Origin: an uncultured Bacteroidota bacterium
Lineage (GTDB): Bacteria; Bacteroidota; Bacteroidia; Chitinophagales; Chitinophagaceae
Direction: 5' to 3'
DNA length: 5,031 bases
Assembly (NCBI GenBank): GCA_903906615.1
Contig: CAIVKT010000114.1
Coordinates: 1 to 5,031, forward strand
Shown here: positions 1 to 5,031 of the stretch, piece after piece
Layout: the number at the start of each line of letters is the position of its first letter
Position numbering within the stretch: position 1 is the first letter of the stretch
Notes under the pieces: generated by a model
What the model saw: only the letters and a program-made list of their open reading frames with translations
The model's database searches: none
Told to the model about the DNA's origin: nothing
Made by a program: the position numbers and the translations under genes

Positions 1-103
1 CAGGATCAATATAGTATTGATAATGCGGATAGATAATGAGCAACACTATGCACATCAGCAATGCTGATGTAAAGAAGGGCGTGTATTTCTTAAATGTCTT
101 CAC
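1..103 (-). CDS. N-terminal fragment of a membrane protein (runs off left edge)
   Basis: Thirty-four codons are open on the minus strand from a GTG at 103-101 to the window edge. The peptide begins MKTFKKYTPFFTSALL (GTG read as Met), continues through a hydrophobic stretch at about residues 9-25, and reaches YPHYQYYIDP before the sequence ends. A short basic N-terminus, one membrane helix and then an aromatic loop ending in an acidic residue is the usual opening of polytopic GT-C type glycosyltransferases and related Bacteroidota membrane proteins, and the upstream neighbour has the same plan. The GTG directly follows the TAG stop (106-104) of that neighbour with no spacer, so translational coupling is likely. 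GTG was chosen because an in-frame stop lies immediately before it and it keeps the basic segment ahead of the helix; an ATG at codon 17 would cut the helix. The reading frame is well supported; the family is a guess from few residues. Confidence 0.6.
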   Translation of the reverse strand, partial: MKTFKKYTPFFTSALLMCIVLLIIYPHYQYYIDP

Positions 104-1432
104 CTATGCTGTTTCTTTTTTTACGCCCGTAAATCCTATTACCGCACTACCTATTACGATGAGTGATACCGGTAAGAAGTACCTTGTATTAGCTATAGTA
201 CCTGTGGCTACAGCAAAGTACACCACCAGCCCTAAGACAAACGAGCGGATAAGCCAGTGCACCTCCTGTCGGAAGAAGAAACGGATAAAGCCTGTAAGCC
301 GCCACAGGCAAACTAAGAATACTATGAACACCACGAATAGCGACTTATTATCACTAATGTATGGCCCCATGCCCATGATGCCGTTCTTTTTCAGCGCCAC
401 ATAAAAGCCCTCCTGCCGCTTGCTGTAGAGTTTGCCATAGGTAAGCTTGCCCGTAAAAATATCTATCTCTGCTTTGCCCGGCTCTATGAATATGCGCAGG
501 CTGTTGCGCAAGTGAAAAAGCATGTACGGCACAAAATTCTGCTTCAGCAACTGCATACCCCTGCGGTTGCCATATTGATACCGTTCCGGGTAATCTTCGA
601 TAGCCAGGTATTTAGCCCGCTCATCAAACCAGAACTTTTTGGCGCTATCGGGGCTGTAGTGCTTGCTGATGTAAGGAAAGAAATAGTACCCGGCATTAAA
701 AGCCTGGTTGCTGCTAAAGTGGAACTGCCCGGTGCGCTCCAGGTTCATCTCATTATACCCTAATACTGCGCACAACGGTATCAGCGCTATCAGTATTGGC
801 CGCTGCATCTTTATCTTTTGATGTAAGGCAACAACAATAACGATGAGTATATGCGGCAATACAAACGGGTATAACACCGGCTTCACCATTAGCCCGGCCA
901 CAAGGGCAAGGCTCATCCATATCCCAAACTTCAGTTGCCTTGTTTGCAGCCATTGCACAAACATGCCGAAGTAGAGCAGCGTGAAAGTCTGTAACAAAAT
1001 ATCGGGCGCTATAGTATTGGCATTAATGAATTGTGATGGATAACAAATGATCAGCAGCAACAACACCCAATCATATTTTTTGTTGTAGCCTATGCGTGCA
1101 AACACCTTACGTGCATAAATGATATTGCAAATGGAGAGCAGGTTTTGCAGTACGATCACGATCCAGTTATTGACAGTGAACATATACACAGATAGCAGGA
1201 ACAACGGGTATAATGGTTGCCGCTGTGTCATGTACTCCGTCTCTATGGGCATAGCGGGATTGCCGCTATAAAAGAAATTGTATTGCTTGATGTTCAGCGC
1301 CTCGTAGATGTACTCGAAAGAGTCGCCCATGTAGATACGCGTGAATTTACAGGCCAGTAAAAAAAAGACGATATGCACCAGCACAATGGTGCCGATGAAT
1401 ATCTTATCCTTTTTATCAAGCCTTATTTTCAT
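104..1432 (-). CDS. polytopic membrane protein, probable GT-C type glycosyltransferase
   Basis: The 442-residue protein has a short charged N-terminus, a first membrane helix at about 11-29, and many further hydrophobic segments (about 75-105, 122-134, 142-162, 169-203, 211-224, 364-380, 394-412, 416-436). A soluble stretch of about 230-360 lies between helix groups. Features typical of lipid-linked-sugar GT-C enzymes of the GT39/ArnT type are visible: an acidic pair in the first outer loop (GDSFEY, 36-41), RQPLYPLFL at 71-79, an acidic residue before a helix (NTIAPDILLQ, 139-148), a Pro-containing helix (MVKPVLYPF, 182-190) and an N-x-RYFLPV motif near the C-terminus (415-422). Such proteins transfer sugars from polyprenyl-phosphate carriers on the outer face of the inner membrane. 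Donor and acceptor cannot be read from sequence, and a non-enzymatic membrane protein is possible. The ATG at 1432-1430 follows prmC by 37 bp on the same strand, so co-transcription is likely. No frameshift or truncation is seen. Confidence 0.75.
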   Translation of the reverse strand: MKIRLDKKDKIFIGTIVLVHIVFFLLACKFTRIYMGDSFEYIYEALNIKQYNFFYSGNPAMPIETEYMTQRQPLYPLFLLSVYMFTVNNWIVIVLQNLLSICNIIYARKVFARIGYNKKYDWVLLLLIICYPSQFINANTIAPDILLQTFTLLYFGMFVQWLQTRQLKFGIWMSLALVAGLMVKPVLYPFVLPHILIVIVVALHQKIKMQRPILIALIPLCAVLGYNEMNLERTGQFHFSSNQAFNAGYYFFPYISKHYSPDSAKKFWFDERAKYLAIEDYPERYQYGNRRGMQLLKQNFVPYMLFHLRNSLRIFIEPGKAEIDIFTGKLTYGKLYSKRQEGFYVALKKNGIMGMGPYISDNKSLFVVFIVFLVCLWRLTGFIRFFFRQEVHWLIRSFVLGLVVYFAVATGTIANTRYFLPVSLIVIGSAVIGFTGVKKETA

Positions 1433-1442
1433 TGATCCAAAC

Positions 1443-1482
1443 CAATTAACCTATCAACCTATCAACTTATTAACCTATCAAC
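1443..1482. repeat. tandem array of five 8-bp units
   Basis: Five consecutive octamers fit the plus-strand consensus YTATYAAC (minus strand GTTRATAR). Units at 1451-1458, 1459-1466 and 1475-1482 are identical (CTATCAAC); those at 1443-1450 (CAATTAAC) and 1467-1474 (TTATTAAC) are variants. The array fills most of the gap between prmC and the downstream membrane-protein gene and extends into the last codons of prmC, encoding its terminal residues and stop. There are no spacers, so it is not CRISPR-like. I associate similar GTTGATAR strings with intergenic DNA of Bacteroidota genomes, but this is from memory and unverified. Confidence 0.75.
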
Positions 1483-2333
1483 TTTCCTACCCTCAGCATT
1501 CGCCAGCTATCGTTCATATCTTTTCTTATCTCTACATTCTCATATCCTTCTTCCTCAAAGAGTGCCTTGCATTCAAAAGCATGGGCAGTATCCAATTCGC
1601 AATAAATATACCCGTTAATGTTCAAATGCTCTTTGCCGAAGTCGGCGATGGCTTTATAGAACACTAACGCGTCTTCATCAGGTACAAAAAGGGCTATGGA
1701 TGGCTCATGGTCTTTTACATTGGTGTGCATAGCTGCTGCATCAGCGGCAGGTATGTAAGGAGGATTAGAAACTATAACATCATAATTACCCAGTTTATTG
1801 CGCTCATCCTGTTTTAAAAAATCTATATGCTCAAATTGTATGCCTGCACCTAAATTATCGGCATTCTTTTCGGCGACTACCAGGGCATCTGTGCTAATGT
1901 CACAGGCATCTACCCATGATGCAGGTAATTCCAGATTCAAGGATATGGGAATACAACCACTACCGGTACCAATGTCCAGTACCTGCACCCCGGTTTTGCC
2001 ACGGTTGTCGCTAATGATCCATTGTACCAATTCTTCGGTTTCGGGGCGGGGTATCAATACATTATTATTTACAAAATACTCCCTACCCATGAACCATGCC
2101 CTGCCGGTGACGTATTGAAGTGGAACTCCCTTATTTAGTTTTTCTAATGCTTTGTCATACTCCTCCTGCTGTGCTTCGGTGAAAATGGTGTCTTTCTCCA
2201 TCAGCCGGGAGTATTTATCCAGCTCAGTGATCCAATACAACACTTCATGTGCAATAGCCACCGCCTCCCGCTCGTCATAAAGCGGTTGCAGCTTGTTCTT
2301 CAGATCATAAAATGCCTGGCTATAGGTGAGCAT
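1470..2333 (-). CDS. prmC: peptide chain release factor N5-glutamine methyltransferase PrmC
   Basis: PrmC (HemK) is a cytoplasmic SAM-dependent enzyme that methylates the glutamine of the GGQ motif in release factors RF1 and RF2, raising termination efficiency. The 287-residue product is close to the E. coli enzyme (277). An N-terminal helical domain at about 1-70 is followed by the linker motif PLQYVTG (71-77) and LIPRPETEELV (93-103), then the Rossmann-type methyltransferase domain: motif I DIGTGSG (120-126), an acidic strand end at CDIS (144-147), and the diagnostic glutamine-binding NPPYIP (190-195). EPSIAL (210-215) is also typical. All key residues are present. The ATG at 2333-2331 gives a family-standard N-terminus. 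The C-terminal residues KLIG and the stop are encoded inside an octamer repeat array, so the tail beyond about WRMLRVG is probably not functional. The gene is divergent from ribD and leads a minus-strand cluster with membrane-protein genes. Confidence 0.96.
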   Translation of the reverse strand: MLTYSQAFYDLKNKLQPLYDEREAVAIAHEVLYWITELDKYSRLMEKDTIFTEAQQEEYDKALEKLNKGVPLQYVTGRAWFMGREYFVNNNVLIPRPETEELVQWIISDNRGKTGVQVLDIGTGSGCIPISLNLELPASWVDACDISTDALVVAEKNADNLGAGIQFEHIDFLKQDERNKLGNYDVIVSNPPYIPAADAAAMHTNVKDHEPSIALFVPDEDALVFYKAIADFGKEHLNINGYIYCELDTAHAFECKALFEEEGYENVEIRKDMNDSWRMLRVGKLIG

Positions 2334-2441
2334 GGGGTAAAGATAAAATGAAAAACCCCAAACCCCTAAAGGGGCTCCCCCTTATTTCCTATATCCGTCG
2401 TGAACACGGTTATTACGGTTTAGTTTTACCTTTACAGCAAT
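2334..2441. promoter_or_regulatory. divergent prmC/ribD intergenic region
   Basis: These 108 bp separate the start codons of prmC (leftward) and ribD (rightward), so they should hold both promoters. On the plus strand TAGTTTTA (2421-2428) and TACCTTTA (2427-2434) loosely resemble the Bacteroidota -7 element TAnnTTTG, but each lacks a clear TTG at the expected -33 spacing and lies very near the ribD ATG. On the minus strand TATCTTTA just before prmC is a similarly weak match. No Shine-Dalgarno sequence is seen for either gene. I see no FMN riboswitch. The promoter role follows from gene layout; the individual elements are weak. Confidence 0.4.
2351..2381. repeat. C4/G4 inverted-repeat element between prmC and ribD
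   Basis: The stretch has the structure A5-C4-AAA-C4-TAAA-G4-CT-C5. The core CCCCTAAAGGGG at 2363-2374 forms a 4-bp all-GC stem with a TAAA loop, and the flanking C4 (2356-2359) and C5 (2377-2381) could pair with the same G4 in alternative folds. It is strikingly GC-rich within an A/T-rich intergenic region. Similar CCCCTAAAGGGG strings recur in intergenic DNA of many Bacteroidota in my recollection, which would make this a dispersed repeat copy; a single window cannot show that. Confidence 0.5.
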
Positions 2442-3512
2442 ATGACCGCCGAACAATACATGCAACACTGCCTGTCGCTGGCACAGCAGGCCAAAGGCCA
2501 TACCGCGCCCAACCCCATGGTGGGTGCAGTACTCGTATATAACGATCGCATCATAGGCGAGGGCTGGCACCACTTCTATGGCGCCGACCATGCCGAGGTG
2601 AACTGCCTGAAGAATGTAAAAGAAGAAGATAAGCACCTTATTCCCGATAGCACCATGTATGTGACACTGGAGCCTTGCGCACACCAGGGCATCACCCCAC
2701 CTTGTGCCAATAGATTAGTCAAAGAGGGCATCAAAAAAGTAGTGATCGCCAACAAAGACCCTTTTGAACAAGTAAGTGGCAGAGGTGTTGAAATATTAAA
2801 AGCGGCAGGCATCACAGTAACTACAGGCATCTTAGACAACGAGGCCGCATGGGTGAACAGAAGGTTCTTCTGCTTTCATCGCCAAAAGCGGCCATATATT
2901 ATTCTAAAGTGGGCACAATCGCAGGATGGCATTATAGCCCCGGCAGACAGGAGCAGAATGCAGATAACGGGCGCAGCAAGCAACCAGCTCGTGCATAAAT
3001 GGCGCACCGAAGAAGCCGCAATAATGGTGGGCACTACTACTGCCATCAATGACAATCCACAGCTTACCGCTCGACTACGGGAAGGAAATCATCCACTGCG
3101 TATAGTATTAGACAGATCGCTAACGATACCGCTCACGCACCACATATACGACGATACAGCAGCCACCTGGATAGTAAATGAACAGAAAGAAGCGCTGAAA
3201 GGAAATATCCATTTTACAAAACACCCTTTTGACGAAACCCTTCTACCATGGCTAATGCAGCGGCTACACGAGACAAAAAAATTGTCGTTAATAGTAGAAG
3301 GTGGGGCGGCATTGCACAATAGCTTTATCAGGCATGGCCTTTGGGATGAGGCAAGGATATTTACCGGTGCTACGACTATAGGTAACGGCATTGCCGCACC
3401 TCTATTACAAAACAAAAAAGAAGCCTTCACAAAAATGATAGGTGATGACCGGCTAAACGTATTCACGAATAAAAACAACCCTTACTCCTACCCTGCGGGC
3501 ATGGAATTATAA
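2442..3512 (+). CDS. ribD: bifunctional riboflavin biosynthesis protein RibD (deaminase/reductase)
   Basis: RibD catalyses two cytoplasmic steps of riboflavin synthesis: deamination of 2,5-diamino-6-ribosylamino-4(3H)-pyrimidinone 5'-phosphate, then NADPH-dependent reduction of the ribosyl side chain. The 356 residues are near the E. coli length (367), and both domains are present. The N-terminal zinc deaminase (about 1-145) shows NPMVGAVLV (24-32), HAE (50-52, zinc ligand and proton-shuttle Glu) and EPCAHQGITPPC (77-88) with zinc cysteines 79 and 88. The C-terminal reductase shows LKWAQSQDG (155-163), ITGAASNQLVHKWR (175-188), a NDNPQLTARL stretch (203-212) and VEGGAALHNSF (285-295). The usual Ser after PC is Ala here, a mild variation. 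The ATG at 2442 places the start at the expected MxxAL-type helix; no ribosome binding site is evident. It is divergent from prmC and sits 12 bp before a transporter gene, probably in one transcript. Other rib genes are not in the window. Confidence 0.96.
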   Translation: MTAEQYMQHCLSLAQQAKGHTAPNPMVGAVLVYNDRIIGEGWHHFYGADHAEVNCLKNVKEEDKHLIPDSTMYVTLEPCAHQGITPPCANRLVKEGIKKVVIANKDPFEQVSGRGVEILKAAGITVTTGILDNEAAWVNRRFFCFHRQKRPYIILKWAQSQDGIIAPADRSRMQITGAASNQLVHKWRTEEAAIMVGTTTAINDNPQLTARLREGNHPLRIVLDRSLTIPLTHHIYDDTAATWIVNEQKEALKGNIHFTKHPFDETLLPWLMQRLHETKKLSLIVEGGAALHNSFIRHGLWDEARIFTGATTIGNGIAAPLLQNKKEAFTKMIGDDRLNVFTNKNNPYSYPAGMEL

Positions 3513-3524
3513 TACACCCATTTC

Positions 3525-4391
3525 ATGTTCTACCTCGTAGCCACTATCCTGCTCAATGTACTGATCTCAGTGCTCTTCAAGCTATTCCCTAAATACAGGA
3601 TAGATACACTGCAGGCTATTGTTACCAACTACTGTGTATGCGTGATCACGGGCTGTGTGTTCATCGGCCATATACCCTTTACGCCTGTAGCATTCCATGC
3701 CGATTGGCTGCCATGGGCACTGCTCATGGGTGTGGGGTTTATTTCCATCTTCAACTTACTGGGATATAGCACTCGCGTGGATGGCATCACTACAACCACC
3801 ATTGCCAGCAAACTATCTCTGGTCATACCGGTCCTCTTTGCGCTGGTAGTGTATAAAGAACATGCGGGCATCAGCAAGATAATGGGCATACTACTGGCCT
3901 TCCCCGCCATATACCTTACCGCACAGGTAAAAGGTGATGACAATAAGCCACAAAACCTGTGGCTGCCCATTCTTATATTCATTGGCGGCGGCATACTGGA
4001 TACACTCACTAACTATGTGCAGCTTCATTACCTGTCGAGCGTGGATACGCAGGCTGTGTATACCATCTTCTGCTTTGCCACAGCGGGCACTATAGGAGTT
4101 GTACTCACTACCACACTCGTGGTGCTGGGTAAAACTAAGATCAGGCTGCGCAATATCATTGCGGGTATATGCCTGGGCATACCCAACTACTTTTCTATCT
4201 ACTACTTTATCCGTATGCTCAACAGCAGTGTGCTGCACAGCTCGGCGTCTATACCTGTACTCAACATAGGTATACTCGCCGCATCGGCACTCACAGCCAT
4301 AGTGGCCTTCCGCGAGCATGTGAATATATTGCGTATCATTGGGCTGGCGCTGTCTGTAGGCGCTATCTTACTTATAGCCTTTGGCGATTAA
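3525..4391 (+). CDS. EamA/DMT-superfamily transporter, substrate unknown
   Basis: The 288-residue protein is almost entirely hydrophobic, with about ten predicted helices (roughly 1-20, 31-50, 62-82, 91-110, 117-134, 145-165, 176-201, 210-230, 240-262, 267-286). It has the two-repeat design of EamA proteins: each half ends in a charged KE/RE-H pair followed by a last helix (YKEHAGISKIMGILL at 110-124; FREHVNILRIIGLAL at 262-276). This similarity between the halves is direct evidence of the internal duplication. Members of the drug/metabolite transporter superfamily move small metabolites across the inner membrane; the substrate cannot be read from sequence. The ATG at 3525 lies 12 bp after the ribD stop, indicating co-transcription. 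Because some DMT proteins (RibN) import riboflavin, a flavin substrate is conceivable, but adjacency is the only support. Length is normal for the family and the frame is intact. Confidence 0.88.
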   Translation: MFYLVATILLNVLISVLFKLFPKYRIDTLQAIVTNYCVCVITGCVFIGHIPFTPVAFHADWLPWALLMGVGFISIFNLLGYSTRVDGITTTTIASKLSLVIPVLFALVVYKEHAGISKIMGILLAFPAIYLTAQVKGDDNKPQNLWLPILIFIGGGILDTLTNYVQLHYLSSVDTQAVYTIFCFATAGTIGVVLTTTLVVLGKTKIRLRNIIAGICLGIPNYFSIYYFIRMLNSSVLHSSASIPVLNIGILAASALTAIVAFREHVNILRIIGLALSVGAILLIAFGD

Positions 4392-4393
4392 CA

Positions 4394-4424
4394 AGGTGTC
4401 CCACATCTCTGAGGTGGGACACCT
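4394..4424. other. perfect 11-bp-stem hairpin downstream of the transporter gene
   Basis: AGGTGTCCCAC at 4394-4404 is exactly complementary to GTGGGACACCT at 4414-4424, with a 9-nt loop (4405-4413). The hairpin starts two bases after the transporter stop codon and ends 23 bp before the next ATG. No T tract follows on either strand (the plus side continues AAGCAAAGC; the minus side TGTTAATC), so it is not a canonical intrinsic terminator. It may stabilise the 3' end of the ribD-transporter mRNA, attenuate read-through into the next gene, bind a dimeric protein, or be one copy of a dispersed palindromic repeat. Confidence 0.75.
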
Positions 4425-4447
4425 AAGCAAAGCAGAAAACAAAAATA

Positions 4448-5031
4448 ATGAAAGATCAAAACAAATACACCACTATAGCGGCACCTTCTACCGGCGATTT
4501 CCGCGACAGGGGCAGCAAATTTCTTGCCTACGCCTACCCTATCAGTTCACCGGCAGAGGTAAAAGAAAAGATACAAGCGCTAAAGAAAGAGCACCCAAAA
4601 GCAGTACACTTCTGTTACGCCTACCGAGTAGGCAACGATGGCACACAGTACCGTGCCAATGACGACGGCGAGCCAGCTGGCAGCGCCGGCAAGCCTATAC
4701 TGGGGCAAATAGACAGCATGGAGCTGAGCAATGTACTGGTAGTAGTGGTGCGCTATTTCGGCGGCACACTGCTGGGCGTACCGGGCCTCATCAATGCCTA
4801 TAAAACAGTAACTACCCAAGCCATCGAAGCGGCACCTAAAACAGAAAAGTGGATAGAAACCCTCTATGAAATAAATTTCGATTACCCCGCCATGGGCGAA
4901 GTCCTGTATTTGCTGAAACAGTCAGAAGCCACTATTTACAAGCAAGACCTGCAACTCTTTTGCGTAGTGAGCGCAGGTATCCCCCGGCAGAATAGTGCCG
5001 CCTGTGTGCAAAAACTTTCGGAAATTCGTGG
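4448..5031 (+). CDS. YigZ/IMPACT-family protein (cut by right edge)
   Basis: An open frame of 194 codons runs from the ATG at 4448 off the window end; the E. coli homologue YigZ has about 204 residues, so little is missing. The N-terminal IMPACT domain (UPF0029) carries RGSKFLAYAYP (21-31), HFCYAYRVG (54-62), ANDDGEPAGSAGKPIL (70-85) and VVVVRYFGGTLLG (98-110). Residues 81-110 satisfy the spacing of the UPF0029 family signature as I recall it, including the RYFGG core. From about 140 the sequence matches the position of the C-terminal DUF1949 domain. The eukaryotic relative IMPACT/YIH1 regulates translation by competing for GCN1; the bacterial role is not established, and YigZ is often predicted to bind nucleic acid. 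The start is preceded by an A-rich leader (AAAACAAAAAT) with no Shine-Dalgarno sequence. A 56-bp gap with a strong hairpin separates it from the transporter gene, so it may be transcribed separately or by read-through. Confidence 0.92.
   Translation, partial: MKDQNKYTTIAAPSTGDFRDRGSKFLAYAYPISSPAEVKEKIQALKKEHPKAVHFCYAYRVGNDGTQYRANDDGEPAGSAGKPILGQIDSMELSNVLVVVVRYFGGTLLGVPGLINAYKTVTTQAIEAAPKTEKWIETLYEINFDYPAMGEVLYLLKQSEATIYKQDLQLFCVVSAGIPRQNSAACVQKLSEIR

Noticed and set aside
36..404. Plus-strand open frames overlapping the left-hand membrane-protein genes
   Set aside because: They are antisense to long minus-strand genes with clear family features and show low-complexity translations without recognisable motifs.
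1443..1482. CRISPR array or ISR-type mobile-element scar
   Set aside because: Units are 8 bp, adjacent and without spacers, no cas genes are nearby, and there are no terminal inverted repeats or target-site duplications that I can see.
2334..2441. FMN riboswitch ahead of ribD
   Set aside because: The region is only 108 bp, ribD starts within a few bases of the only promoter-like sequences, and I could not find the conserved FMN-aptamer segments.
2348..2542. Short open frame of 64 codons reading into ribD in another frame
   Set aside because: Its first codons come from the C4/G4 repeat, and it overlaps the well-supported ribD start in a different frame, so it is most likely spurious.
3891..4319. 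Minus-strand open frame of 142 codons inside the transporter gene
   Set aside because: Its translation is rich in His, Tyr, Cys and Arg as expected of a shadow frame, and the plus-strand frame encodes a coherent ten-helix transporter.
4392..4447. Canonical Rho-independent terminator after the transporter gene
   Set aside because: The hairpin is strong, but no T-rich tract follows it on either strand; I list it as an unclassified hairpin instead.

Overview
The window reads as an ordinary chromosomal housekeeping segment from a member of the Bacteroidota, most likely near the Chitinophagaceae or related families. The support is indirect: start codons have no Shine-Dalgarno sequence and sit in A/T-rich leaders, the protein sequences have a Bacteroidota flavour, and the intergenic regions carry short low-complexity or GC-arm repeats of a kind I associate with that phylum. 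I see no integrase, transposase, phage gene, tRNA, rRNA or CRISPR array.

Layout. Positions 1-2333 are read on the minus strand, in the order prmC (release-factor glutamine methyltransferase), then a 442-residue polytopic membrane protein that looks like a GT-C type glycosyltransferase, then the first 34 codons of another membrane protein running off the left edge. These three are closely spaced (37 bp, then 0 bp) and could form one transcription unit. Positions 2442-5031 are read on the plus strand: ribD (bifunctional riboflavin deaminase/reductase), 12 bp later a 10-helix EamA/DMT-family transporter, and after a 56-bp gap holding a strong hairpin, a YigZ/IMPACT-family gene cut by the right edge. 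The two units diverge from a 108-bp intergenic region at 2334-2441 that must hold both promoters.

How the genes relate. RibD performs two successive steps of riboflavin synthesis. The downstream transporter has unknown substrate; a flavin is a testable guess because some DMT-family proteins (RibN) carry riboflavin. PrmC modifies release factors RF1/RF2, and YigZ proteins resemble the eukaryotic translation regulator IMPACT, but no joint pathway is evident. The two left-hand membrane proteins may act in cell-surface glycan assembly.

The least explained parts are non-coding: an array of five 8-bp units that runs across the prmC stop codon, a C4/G4 hairpin repeat between the divergent genes, and a perfect 11-bp-stem hairpin without a T tract after the transporter gene. 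I found no convincing sign of a new biological system.
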